A DNA stretch of 64,000 nucleotides from an uncultured Bacilli bacterium (GTDB taxonomy: Bacteria > Bacillota_I > Bacilli_A > RF39 > UBA660): the NCBI GenBank assembly GCA_934141245.1, contig CAKPCB010000003.1, forward strand, positions 1 through 64,000, written 5' to 3'. The notes beneath the pieces were generated by a model. The model searched no databases. It was not told the DNA's origin and saw only the letters and a list, made by a program, of their open reading frames with translations. Position numbers and translations under genes: made by a program. Positions 8,549 to 17,400 of the stretch are shown here, piece after piece (position 1 is the stretch's first letter; each line of letters opens with the position of its first letter).

Positions 8549-9325
8549 TTACTTTTGCAACGCTTCTTGATGAAATTCAAGTCTTAGTTTATCAGCAACT
8601 GTAACAATAAATTCCGAATTTGTTGGTTTTGCCTTATCTATATCGACACTATGACCAAATATTTCTTCCATTAAATCCCAATTGCCTCTATTCCAGCTAA
8701 CCTCAATAGCGTGTCTTATTGCTCTTTCAACTCTGGAAACTGTTGTTTCAAACTTTGTTGCTATATCTGGATATAATTCCTTTGTAATTCCACCAATAAC
8801 TCCTGGTTTTTCAAAAATAATTGTTATTCCTTCTCTAATATATTGATAACCCTTTATATGTGATGGAACACCCAATTCATGTAATATCTTTGTAATTGAT
8901 ATTTGTAAATTATTATGATATACATCTATTGACTTACTCGTTGGCCTATTTGATCCAACTGTCTCTAAAATTCTTCTTTCCAAATCTCTTAGTTCAAAAG
9001 GCTTTAATATGAAATACTCAATGCCCAATTCAGATACTTTTCTTATCATATCTTGAGTATTATACGAAGTTAAAACAATAACCTTCTTATCAATTCCTTC
9101 CTGTTTCATTTCTTCTAAAACAGTCACACCATCTTTCCTTGGCATTATCAAATCCAAGATTACTACATCGTAATCATCTTGATTTTCTTTAATTAACTTC
9201 ATACCTTCTACTCCATTATAGGCTTTTAAAGATATATCAATATTTTCATGATTACTAAAATACTCCTCTACCATAGTGACTAATTCAACATTGTCATCAA
9301 TCATAAGTACTTTAATATTTTTCAT
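8549..9325 (-). CDS. spo0A: sporulation master response regulator Spo0A
   Basis: A 258-residue phosphorelay-controlled transcription factor that commits cells to sporulation. The receiver domain (1-120) has the acidic pair D10/D11, phospho-acceptor D58 (VVILDLIMP), T86 (VLTSYN) and K108 (FILKPF). The Spo0A C-terminal DNA-binding domain (about 145-258) is unmistakable: HELGVPSHIKGYQYIREGI, then SRVERAIRHAIEVSWNRGN as the recognition helix, identical to Bacillus over most positions, and EFIVTVADKLRLEF. The RBS is AAAGGAT. It has its own promoter region with a 0A-box-like site. Presence of an intact Spo0A implies a spore-forming or recently spore-forming lineage despite the otherwise Mollicutes-like features. 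Confidence 0.98.
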   Translation of the reverse strand: MKNIKVLMIDDNVELVTMVEEYFSNHENIDISLKAYNGVEGMKLIKENQDDYDVVILDLIMPRKDGVTVLEEMKQEGIDKKVIVLTSYNTQDMIRKVSELGIEYFILKPFELRDLERRILETVGSNRPTSKSIDVYHNNLQISITKILHELGVPSHIKGYQYIREGITIIFEKPGVIGGITKELYPDIATKFETTVSRVERAIRHAIEVSWNRGNWDLMEEIFGHSVDIDKAKPTNSEFIVTVADKLRLEFHQEALQK

Positions 9326-9357
9326 TATTTTATCCTTTCTTACTACCGTGTATCGTT

Positions 9358-9363
9358 ATTATA
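9358..9363 (-). promoter_or_regulatory. -10 element upstream of spo0A
   Basis: A perfect TATAAT lies 33 bp upstream of the spo0A start. The -35 at a 17-bp spacer (TTTTAA, 9381-9386) is poor and falls inside the terminator of the upstream operon, so activation by a regulator or another sigma factor is possible. Confidence 0.45.
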
Positions 9364-9367
9364 CAAC

Positions 9368-9396
9368 AAAAACCCCCTTATTAAAAGAGAGTTTTT
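9368..9396 (-). terminator. terminator after the pgk-tpi operon
   Basis: A 12-bp stem (AAAAACTCTCTT with AAGGGGGTTTTT, two G-U pairs in the middle) has a 5-nt loop and a U-rich arm. It is about 28 bp after the tpi stop codon. Confidence 0.8.
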
Positions 9397-9416
9397 TATC
9401 TAATTTTGTAAAGTTA

Positions 9417-9423
9417 TGTCGAA
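9417..9423 (+). promoter_or_regulatory. 0A-box-like Spo0A binding site
   Basis: TGTCGAA on the plus strand exactly matches the core of the Bacillus 0A box (TGNCGAA). It is immediately beyond the tpi stop codon and about 55 bp upstream of the spo0A -10. A single 7-mer is weak evidence by itself, but the location suggests autoregulation. Confidence 0.4.
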
Positions 9424-10134
9424 CTATGTATTATTAGCTAAAAATTTCTGTAATTCAATAAAATCAGTACATAGAGAACCTATAACAACACCATCTACTG
9501 ATGTTTTTAATATGTCAAACATATTACTGTTGTCAACACTTCCACCATACATTACAGATATATTAGCATCAAATTCAGATAATATTATGTTACGTATTGA
9601 AGATACAACAATATCAATTTTTTTTACATCTATAGTTATATTTCTTTTGATTGTATCAGAAACAGCCCAAAACGGTTCATATACAATTATAATATTATTT
9701 ATACATTCACTAGAAAGGCCTTTTAAATAATCATTTAACTGTTTTTTTATCATTAAAACGATAGTTTCAGAATTTTCATTTCTATCTTTTTCCCCAACAC
9801 ATAATATTGGAGTTATGTTATTTTTTAATAATTTTTCTATTTTAAGTCTTGTTTCATTATTTTCGTTATCTAAAATATTGTCTTTATGAGATACAATGCA
9901 ATATTTTACATCAAAAGACTTCAGCTGATCTATGCTTAACTGACCATTAGTTGGAACTTTCACAGATACATTTTGTGCAGCTATATTACACGATGAATCA
10001 AACATATAAAAATATAATGGACTTAATGCTAGTATGATGTTATCTTTTTTTAAATATTCCTCAAATTCAAATATAAATCTCTGCATATTAGCTAGACTAA
10101 AATAATTCTTTGTATTAATTATTATTTTTTTCAT
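9424..10134 (-). CDS. tpiA: divergent triosephosphate isomerase
   Basis: A TIM-barrel protein of 236 residues (usual 245-255). The catalytic residues are in place: N7/K9 (INTKNYF for NxK), H83 (VSHKD for GHSERR) and E153 (VYEPFWAV). Loop 3 (AAQNVSV…PTNGQLS) matches the dimer-interface QN…TGE.S, C112 sits in CVGEK, and the phosphate loop is MYGGSVDNSNM. Two signatures diverge: loop 6 lacks the IGTG hinge (AVSDT instead) and loop 8 reads GVVIGSLC instead of G.LVGGASL. It is the last gene of the pgk operon, overlapping the GT4 gene by 20 bp, with RBS AAAGGT. It is probably the functional glycolytic TIM, though a changed substrate preference cannot be excluded. Confidence 0.85.
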   Translation of the reverse strand: MKKIIINTKNYFSLANMQRFIFEFEEYLKKDNIILALSPLYFYMFDSSCNIAAQNVSVKVPTNGQLSIDQLKSFDVKYCIVSHKDNILDNENNETRLKIEKLLKNNITPILCVGEKDRNENSETIVLMIKKQLNDYLKGLSSECINNIIIVYEPFWAVSDTIKRNITIDVKKIDIVVSSIRNIILSEFDANISVMYGGSVDNSNMFDILKTSVDGVVIGSLCTDFIELQKFLANNT

Positions 10135-11350
10135 TTTTTACCTTTTCAATAATATCTGATATTAATCCAAATCTACCTTTTTTATTATCAATAGCATGTT
10201 TATATACATCAAGAACTGACTCCGCATAGTGTTTTGAACTATGAATTTCTGCATTTAGTCTAGCCTGTTTTGCCATATTTGAAATTTTAGATTTATCATT
10301 GTAAAGCTCAATTATTATGTTCTTGTATTCTCTTTTGTTTTTGAAAATTTTACCGTTTAGATCATCGGTAACAGTTAGATTAAAGCTTTCATCATCAATG
10401 CATATTGGTGGTTTAGATGCTGCCATAGCTTCTATAACAGTTAACCCTTGTGTTTCGGTTTTAGATGCAGTAACAAATAAATCAGCTAGCTGATAATAAT
10501 TGGGTATCTCTGCCCATGGTACCATTCCAGTAAAAATAACCGAATTAGTTAGTTTTAACTTTTGAACTCTTTCTTCAAAGTAACTTCTTTCAGGACCGTC
10601 TCCAATTATTAAAAGTCTGAGATTTGGTATTTTACTAATTAAATCTTTTTGACAATCAATTAGAAAATCTATATTTTTTTCTTTACCTAATCTACCCACA
10701 AAAAGGAGTACAAAATCTTTGGATGAAAATCCGTACTTCTTTTTTATAGCATTCAGTCTTTCTTTGTCTGTTTTTTCCGAATAAAATCTTTCAATTTCTA
10801 TTCCTGTAGGAATTATATATATATTTTTTTCCAAACAATACTTTTGCTTAAATAAATCCCATGTTTTCTTTGTTGGAACAATCAACTCATTTGCAGTAGT
10901 GTCGCAATAGAATAATGTTAGATACTCAACAAGTTTTTTACTGGATTTATCAAAATATCCGTGTGTTATATAGTGAACATAATCTTCATACATAGTATGA
11001 TATGTATGAACAAGCGGAATATTTAATTGCTTAGATATAATTCTAGCAAACGTACCAACACCAAACTCAGTATGCGAATGTATAACGTCAAGCTTCCATT
11101 TTTTTATTTTATTAATTACTCTAATTGGATATATCCCACTTAGTCTATAATCATATATTCCAATTGGAAAACCTGGAATTTTAATTACTTTCCCAGAGTC
11201 TTCATATTCATATTTCATATTTTCAGGGTTAACAGTAACAATAAATACCTGATGTCCTTTTTTTTGAAGGGATTTTTTTAACATATATACACTAGTTGCT
11301 ACACCATTAATATTAGGTGGATATGTGTCAGTAAACAATCCTATTCTCAT
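10115..11350 (-). CDS. GT4 glycosyltransferase, diacylglycerol glucosyltransferase-like
   Basis: A 411-residue GT-B fold glycosyltransferase of family GT4. The N-terminal domain begins MRIGLFTDTYPPNINGVATS, with the acceptor-side loop GxxT/S. DVIHSHTEFGVGTFARII and HTYHTMYEDYVHYI are characteristic of 1,2-diacylglycerol 3-alpha-glucosyltransferases (alMGS/DgcA type), which make membrane glycolipid from UDP-glucose. The C-terminal domain has FVGRLGKEKNIDFLI and FVTASKTETQGLTVIEAMAA, with the EX7E donor site. There is no membrane-spanning segment; attachment to the membrane would be peripheral. It overlaps the flippase-like gene upstream by 4 bp (ATGA type) and tpiA downstream. Glycolipid synthesis is inferred from family and neighbour. 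Confidence 0.85.
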   Translation of the reverse strand: MRIGLFTDTYPPNINGVATSVYMLKKSLQKKGHQVFIVTVNPENMKYEYEDSGKVIKIPGFPIGIYDYRLSGIYPIRVINKIKKWKLDVIHSHTEFGVGTFARIISKQLNIPLVHTYHTMYEDYVHYITHGYFDKSSKKLVEYLTLFYCDTTANELIVPTKKTWDLFKQKYCLEKNIYIIPTGIEIERFYSEKTDKERLNAIKKKYGFSSKDFVLLFVGRLGKEKNIDFLIDCQKDLISKIPNLRLLIIGDGPERSYFEERVQKLKLTNSVIFTGMVPWAEIPNYYQLADLFVTASKTETQGLTVIEAMAASKPPICIDDESFNLTVTDDLNGKIFKNKREYKNIIIELYNDKSKISNMAKQARLNAEIHSSKHYAESVLDVYKHAIDNKKGRFGLISDIIEKVKNEKNNN

Positions 11351-12357
11351 TTTAGATCATCTCCTTTATAAAAACTAAATGCCACACCACCAACTATTAT
11401 ACCTAAATAATAAGTTATAAATCTCCATACCAGTAAAATTGCTGATAATGTAGACCCAGTATTAAAGACCCCAAAGAATCTTAAAAATCCATATTCTATA
11501 CCACCCGTACCACCAGGGATTGGTACAAAGGAACCAATTATTAATGTATAAGCAGAAGCAACAATTGCAGTTAATGGTGTTACCAACATTGCGCCTTCTA
11601 TTCCAATGATTAAAAAATAAGGAATAACGTAATAGCAAGTTAATGCAATCCCATTTAAAATAAAGCATTTAGCAAACAATAATTTATTCTTCTTAAATAG
11701 CTCAGCACTTTCTTGAAATTCAACAAGTCTATTATTCCATTTTTCCTTTTTTGAATCTAAATTACCTATAAATTTAAGCTTACTTAAGACTTTAAAAGCT
11801 ATATTAAAAAGTGCTTTACTCATTTTCTTTGAAAAGGATAATATAAGCATAACAATACAGATTGAAGCATTTATCAAAAATCCAAGTAAAACTAAATTTT
11901 TCAAAACAACAGCATCATTAAAAATTTCCAATTTATAATTGACTAAGACTGCAAATATACCATATAAAACAAGTGCAACTTGGTAAGTTATAAACTCTTG
12001 CATAACAATATTAGTTGATTTAGCTAAGCTTATCTTTGACTTATTTAGCATATATATTTGCATTGGTTGACCACCTGTAGAAAAAGGTGTAACACCATTA
12101 AAAAATTGAGTAATGATTGTCTGTAAAAATATACTTTTAAATGAAATTGTCTTAGAGTATTCCTTAGATATTAAATATAGAGCAATTGCCTTAATTAACC
12201 AATAGAATACAATAAGCACAATTCCAATAATTAAATATATATATTTCATACTCAAAATGGTTGAAACAATTTGTGGAAAATCATCTTTTAACAAGAGATA
12301 CATTATAATAGCAGTTATAAATACCAAAATAATAGATTGGCTTTTTAATTTTTTCAT
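11347..12357 (-). CDS. LPG synthase TM-domain/UPF0104 family membrane protein
   Basis: An integral membrane protein of about 336 residues with 7-8 hydrophobic segments, belonging to the lysylphosphatidylglycerol synthase TM/YbhN (DUF5009-like) flippase superfamily. The conserved signatures are PFSTGGQPMQIYML (about residues 90-105) and FVPIPGGTGGIEYGFLRFFG (about 280-298). It lacks the soluble LPG-synthase domain, so a flippase-like role for lipid or glycolipid is more likely than aminoacylation. I chose ATG 12357; a GTG at 12369 is also possible. It sits 15 bp after pgk and overlaps the GT4 gene by 4 bp, a pair often found together in low-GC Gram-positives, which suggests the GT4 product may be its cargo. 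Confidence 0.85.
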   Translation of the reverse strand: MKKLKSQSIILVFITAIIMYLLLKDDFPQIVSTILSMKYIYLIIGIVLIVFYWLIKAIALYLISKEYSKTISFKSIFLQTIITQFFNGVTPFSTGGQPMQIYMLNKSKISLAKSTNIVMQEFITYQVALVLYGIFAVLVNYKLEIFNDAVVLKNLVLLGFLINASICIVMLILSFSKKMSKALFNIAFKVLSKLKFIGNLDSKKEKWNNRLVEFQESAELFKKNKLLFAKCFILNGIALTCYYVIPYFLIIGIEGAMLVTPLTAIVASAYTLIIGSFVPIPGGTGGIEYGFLRFFGVFNTGSTLSAILLVWRFITYYLGIIVGGVAFSFYKGDDLK

Positions 12358-12372
12358 TTTATCAACCACTTT

Positions 12373-13560
12373 CTATTTATTGTCTATAACATCAATTCCC
12401 GGTAAATTTTTACCCGAAACAAATTCCAGTGCGGCTCCACCACCAGTTGATGCAAATGCAACCGAGTCCTTATATCCTAAAGTTTTGCTGGCAGCAACTG
12501 TATCTCCACCACCTAATATTACTTTAATATCATTTGATGTTAAGTATTTTAAGATTTCCTTTGTTCCATCTTCATAGTTTTTAAATTCAGAATAACCTAA
12601 CGTTCCATTCCAAAATACAGTCTTAGCATCACTTAAACTAGCTTTAAAGTTTTCTATAGTAAGAGGTCCTATGTCTAACCCAATATCATCGTTTTTAATA
12701 TTTTTAACATTAACAATTTCATTAATATTAGAATCTATAAATGTTTTAGTTACTTTAACATCAGTTGGTAATATAATTTTGTCTTCATGTTTTTTTAACA
12801 TCTCCTTGCAAAATTCTATACTTTCTTCATCTAAAATGGAGTTCCCTATTTCATAACCTTTTGCCTTTAAAAAAGTAAACGCCATTCCACCACCAATCAA
12901 TATTTTATCTGCTTTATTAACTAAATACTTAACTATTTCTATTTTGTCATTTATTTTTGCTCCACCTAAAATTACATAATACGGTCTATCAGGATTGTTT
13001 AAAACCGCTAAATTGTCAATTTCTTTTTCTACTAAAAAGCCTATACCTGAGTTACCTTTTAAGTTTGTTGCAATTCCAACGTTTGAAGCATGTGACCTGT
13101 GTGAAGTTCCAAAAGCATCATTTATAAATATATCCCCTAAACTTGCCCAATATTTACCTAAAGAATCATCATTTTTACTTTCTCTTTTATTTGGGTAATC
13201 TTGAAATCTTGTATTTTCAAGTAATACTACATCCTTACTTTTCATATTGTTTATTACATTTTCTACTTCTTTTCCTTCATTTTGAGGACAAAAGATAACT
13301 TTTCTATTTAACAATTTTCCCAGTCTTTCTGAAACAATATTAAGACTTTTTGTTTTTTTATCTTCCTCATTTTTTATTTTTCCTAAATGAGACAATAGTA
13401 TAACCTTAGCTCCATTATCGATAGCATACTTTATTGTTTGTATACTTTCTTTTATTCTATTATCATCTATAATTATCCCATCTTTAATTGGAACATTAAA
13501 ATCACATCTTATTAATACTTTTTTATCTTTTAAGTCATAGTCTCTAATTGTCTTTTTCAT
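12373..13560 (-). CDS. pgk: phosphoglycerate kinase
   Basis: A 395-residue glycolytic enzyme making ATP from 1,3-bisphosphoglycerate. The N-domain has KVLIRCDFNVPIKDG (substrate Arg and Asp/Asn), SHLGKIKN, VLLENTRFQDYP and INDAFGTSHRSHAS. YYVILGGAKINDKIEIV is in the hinge. The nucleotide domain has IGGGMAFTFLKA, FWNGTLGYSE and VILGGGDTVAAS, followed by ASTGGGAALEFVSGKNLPGID. I start at ATG 13560 because GTG 13569 lies within the GAGGAGTG ribosome binding site. It is the first gene of a four-gene operon with the flippase-like protein, GT4 and tpiA. gap is not in the window. Confidence 0.97.
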   Translation of the reverse strand: MKKTIRDYDLKDKKVLIRCDFNVPIKDGIIIDDNRIKESIQTIKYAIDNGAKVILLSHLGKIKNEEDKKTKSLNIVSERLGKLLNRKVIFCPQNEGKEVENVINNMKSKDVVLLENTRFQDYPNKRESKNDDSLGKYWASLGDIFINDAFGTSHRSHASNVGIATNLKGNSGIGFLVEKEIDNLAVLNNPDRPYYVILGGAKINDKIEIVKYLVNKADKILIGGGMAFTFLKAKGYEIGNSILDEESIEFCKEMLKKHEDKIILPTDVKVTKTFIDSNINEIVNVKNIKNDDIGLDIGPLTIENFKASLSDAKTVFWNGTLGYSEFKNYEDGTKEILKYLTSNDIKVILGGGDTVAASKTLGYKDSVAFASTGGGAALEFVSGKNLPGIDVIDNK

Positions 13561-13593
13561 AAATAGCACTCCTCGCTAATATCTTATAAAATA

Positions 13594-13621
13594 ATTATAT
13601 CACGTATAATATTGAACATAA
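13594..13621 (-). promoter_or_regulatory. probable pgk operon promoter
   Basis: A perfect TATAAT lies at 13594-13599 with TTATGT 16 bp upstream (13616-13621). It is in the divergent region shared with mscL. Confidence 0.4.
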
Positions 13622-13634
13622 AGCATAATTTTAT

Positions 13635-13664
13635 TTGCGTATATATAACATTTTAATATATAAT
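13635..13664 (+). promoter_or_regulatory. probable mscL promoter (TTGCGT-18-TATAAT)
   Basis: The -10 TATAAT is at 13659-13664 and TTGCGT at 13635-13640. The start would fall at the GAGGTGG ribosome binding site, giving almost no leader. Confidence 0.4.
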
Positions 13665-13681
13665 AATTTTGAGGTGGATTT

Positions 13682-14131
13682 ATGGCAAACAAAAAAAATG
13701 AAATATCTAAAGATATAAAAAAAGGTAAAGAAAAGGTATATGGCTTTTTTGGTGAATTTAAAAAATTTATACAAAAAGGTAATGTATTTGATTTAGCTAT
13801 TGGTGTAATTATTGGTGGTGCTTTTAGTAAAATTGTATCTTCATTAGTTAATGATATACTAATGCCATTATTGGGACTAGTAATTGGAGGGCACGATTTC
13901 AAATCACTTGCGATTAAAATTAATGGTGTCCCAATTCATTATGGCTCATTTATACAAAATGTGGTGGATTTTTTACTTGTTGCTTTCCTTATTTTCGTAT
14001 TCATCAAAATTTCAAACAATATATTTAAAAGCAAAAAGGCAGAAGAAAAAAAGCCAGCAGCAGCACCAGTTAAATCAGATGAAGTTATACTTCTAGAAGA
14101 AATAAGAGATTTATTAAAAAAGCAAAAATAA
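13682..14131 (+). CDS. mscL: large-conductance mechanosensitive channel
   Basis: A 149-residue membrane channel that opens under osmotic downshock and releases solutes. The first helix and pore-lining TM1 have FIQKGNVFDLAIGVIIGGAFSKIVSSLVNDILMP in family form, with the Gly-rich constriction. A short periplasmic loop follows (INGVPIHYG), then TM2 (NVVDFLLVAFLIFVFIKISN). The C-terminal tail is an amphipathic bundle (EVILLEEIRDLLKKQK). The N-terminus has an extra Lys-rich stretch of about 20 residues before the usual start, but the RBS GAGGTGG supports this ATG. It is the only substantial plus-strand gene in the window, divergent from pgk and convergent with a small membrane-protein gene. Confidence 0.96.
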   Translation: MANKKNEISKDIKKGKEKVYGFFGEFKKFIQKGNVFDLAIGVIIGGAFSKIVSSLVNDILMPLLGLVIGGHDFKSLAIKINGVPIHYGSFIQNVVDFLLVAFLIFVFIKISNNIFKSKKAEEKKPAAAPVKSDEVILLEEIRDLLKKQK

Positions 14132-14138
14132 TTCACAA

Positions 14139-14214
14139 AAGCCTCTAGAAAAGATCTAGCGGCTTGTATACATTATAAAACGGTTTGTATATTCTTACAA
14201 ATCGTTTTTATTTT
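14139..14214 (+). terminator. two hairpins forming the mscL terminator
   Basis: The first hairpin (14139-14165, AAGCC-t-CTAGA … TCTAG-c-GGCTT) has no U-run. The second (14178-14188 AAACGGTTTGT with 14197-14207 ACAAATCGTTT) is followed by TTTATTTTTT, a standard intrinsic terminator. It overlaps the 3' end of the convergent small gene and may serve both strands. Confidence 0.75.
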
Positions 14215-14378
14215 TTCTCATTATCAACAATATGGCATCTAGGGTTGGATTCATCACATTCATCACCAGAATATCCATATTTGTTTGATAAATATGCAAT
14301 TAAGATTATTGCTATTAAAAATACACCTATAAATGTGAGAAATACACTTAGTCCCCATCCTTTATTATTTAATTTCAT
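14208..14378 (-). CDS. small single-pass membrane protein, unknown function
   Basis: A 56-codon gene read on the minus strand from ATG 14378 to TAA 14208, preceded by GGTGATTTATT as ribosome binding site. The product starts MKLNNKGWG. It has one strongly hydrophobic helix (SVFLTFIGVFLIAIILIAYL, residues 11-30), then a short polar tail with two Cys (SGDECDESNPRCH) and a charged end (DNEKK). The positive N-terminus suggests the tail is outside, where the Cys pair could form a disulphide. The NKGWGxxxxL start followed by one TM is common among small proteins in gut Bacillota, but I cannot name a family. It lies between the rpoC terminator and the mscL terminator; no strong promoter was found. 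Confidence 0.6.
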   Translation of the reverse strand: MKLNNKGWGLSVFLTFIGVFLIAIILIAYLSNKYGYSGDECDESNPRCHIVDNEKK

Positions 14379-14437
14379 AATAAATCACCAATTTAATTTT
14401 ACAATAAAATTCTAACTAAAGCAATATTTCATTTAAC

Positions 14438-14464
14438 ATAAAAAGTGACCATAACGGTCACTTT
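14438..14464 (-). terminator. terminator of the rpoB-rpoC operon
   Basis: A 9-bp perfect stem AAAGTGACC/GGTCACTTT (loop of 5) lies 8 bp after the rpoC stop, followed by TTTTT on the minus strand. Confidence 0.85.
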
Positions 14465-14471
14465 AATACTA

Positions 14472-17400
14472 TTATTCCATCAATTGATCTTCTAGCTTGT
14501 CAATTGGATCTCCATCAACTAACTCTGATGTTAGATCATAATCCACATTTTTATAAGCCTTAATTCCAGTACCAGCTGGTATAAGTTTACCTATAATTAC
14601 GTTTTCTTTTAATCCTTGTAGAGTATCAACTTTTCCTCTTATTGCAGCATCTGTTAAAATACGAGTTGTTTCTTGGAATGATGCAGCTGATAAGAATGAA
14701 TCAGTTTCAAGTGATGCTTTAGTAATACCTAATAGAATTGGTCTACCTGTTGCAGGTCTCTTTCCATTAATTATTGCATCTCTATTTACATCTGTAAATT
14801 CTCTAAAGTTTACCAAATTACCTGGTAAGAATAATGTATCGCCAGATTCAACAATTCTAATTTTAGAAATCATACGTCTAGCAATGATTTCAACGTGTTT
14901 GTCAGAAATATCAACACCTTGTCCACGGTATACTCCTTGAACTTCTTTTAGAATATATTCTTGAGTAGTTAATGGATCTGTAACAGCTAATAATTCTTTA
15001 GGGCTGATAGCACCCTCTGTTAATTTATCACCAGCAGAAACTTTATCTCCTACAGAAACTCTTAGCTTAGCACCATAGTTTGTAACATGTTCTTTAGTTT
15101 CCAAATCATTGGCAACACTTATTCTGTACTTGCCATGATCTTCTTCTATGTTAGTAACATTACCATTAATTTCAGATATTGTAGCTTTTCCTTTTGGTAT
15201 TCTTGATTCAAATAATTCTTGTATACGAGGAAGACCTTGAGTTATATCCTCTCCGCCAGCAACTCCACCTGTATGGAATGTTCTCATTGTTAACTGTGTT
15301 CCTGGTTCACCGATTGATTGAGCTGCCATTATACCAACTGCTTCACCAATCTCAACAATATTTCCAGTAGCTAAGTTTTTACCATAACATTTTTGACATA
15401 CACCATTTACTGTATTACATGTCAATGCTGTTCTTATTTCAACTTCAGTTATTCCTGCTGCAATTATTTTGTCAGCAATACTTTCAGTAATATATTCTAA
15501 TTTATCAGCTATAACTTCTTTTGTTTCAGGATTGATTATCTTCTTATTTGTATATCTTCCAACAATACGATCATACAATTTTTCAATAACTTCGCCTGTT
15601 TTGTCATTAATGAATGCTTTTACAACTACACCATTTTCTGTTCCACAATCCTCTTCTCTAACAATTATATCTTGTGATACATCAACAAGACGTCTTGTTA
15701 AATAACCTGAGTCAGCAGTTTTTAATGCTGTATCTGCACTACCCTTACGAGCACTATGTGTAGACAAGAAGAATTCAGAAACTGACAATCCTTCTTTAAA
15801 TGACGATAATACTGGAATTTCAATAGTATCACCATTAGGTTTAGACATAAGTCCACGCATACCTGCAATTTGTGTAAAGTTCGAAATTGAACCACGAGCT
15901 TTTGAGTGCATCATCATAAATATTGGATTATCTAAATCTTTATTAGCTTTTTCCTCTAATTCTTTTTGTACTTTATCCTTACAAGCATGCCATGTTTCAA
16001 TAACTTTTTCTAATCTTTCATCATTAGTTATTAAACCTCTTTGATATTGCTTATTAATCTTATCAACTATTTTCTTAGATTCTGCAATTATCTCTTGCTT
16101 ATTATCGCTTGTTACTACATCACTAATCGATACAGTTATACCAGCTATAGTAGAATACTTAAACCCTAAATCCTTTAATTTATCAAGCATAATTGAAGTT
16201 TCAGTAGTTTTATAACGTTTAAATATTTGAGCAATTATACTTTCCAAAATTCCCTTAGGGAATGGTTTTACTAATGGAGCTTCTTTAATTTTTTCTGGAA
16301 TATTTTCACCTTTATTAATGAAATACTTATTTGGAGTTATATTTTGAATATTATCCAAAGTAGGTTCATTTACATATGGGAATGAATCTGGTAATATTTC
16401 ATTAAATTTTAACTTACCAACAGTAGTCACTAAATATTTACCCTTTTGAGTTTCAGTAAACAATTTATATTTAAATGAATCTACTGGTATTGCTATTCTT
16501 GTGTGAAGAGTTATCTCTCTTCTTTCATATGCCATTAAGGCTTCATTAGAATCTTTAAATACTCTTCCTTCTCCTTCAAGTCCAGCTTTTTCCATTGTTA
16601 AATAATAGTTACCAATTACCATATCTTGTGATGGTGTAACAATTGGATCACCACTTTTTGGTGATAATATATTGTTTGCACCAAGCATTAATAATCTTGC
16701 TTCTGCTTGTGCTTCCTCTGATAGTGGTACATGAACAGCCATTTGGTCACCATCGAAGTCTGCATTAAATGCAGGACATACTAACGGATGAAGACGTATA
16801 GCCTTACCACCAATTAATACCGGCTCAAATGCTTGAATACCAAGTCTATGAAGTGTAGGTGCACGGTTTAACATTACTGGATGCTCTTTTATAACATCTT
16901 CAACAACATCCCAAACTTGAGGATCTCTATTTTCAATAAGTCTTTTTGCAGCTTTAATATTATGTGCTAAGTCACGAGAAACCAATCCATTTATAACATG
17001 GGGTTTAAATAATTCCAATGCCATTTCTTTTGGTATACCACATTGATACATCTTTAAACTTGGTCCAACAACAATAACACTACGTCCAGAATAGTCAACA
17101 CGTTTACCTAATAAGTTTTGACGGAAACGTCCTTGTTTACCCTTTAACATACTAGAAAGTGATTTAAGAGGACGATTTCCAGCACCTGTAACACTTCTGC
17201 CACGTCTACCATTGTCAAATAATGCATCAACAGCTTCTTGTAACATACGCTTTTCATTTTGAATTATTATACCAGGTGCATTCAAATCAATTAGTTTCTT
17301 TAAACGATTATTACGGTTAATTACACGTCTATATAAATCATTTAAATCACTAGTAGCAAATCTACCACCATCTAGCTGAATCATCGGTCTTAATTCAGGA

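Noticed and set aside
13600..13902. 100-codon minus-strand frame over mscL
   Set aside because: Antisense to mscL and spans its promoter; mscL is clearly real.
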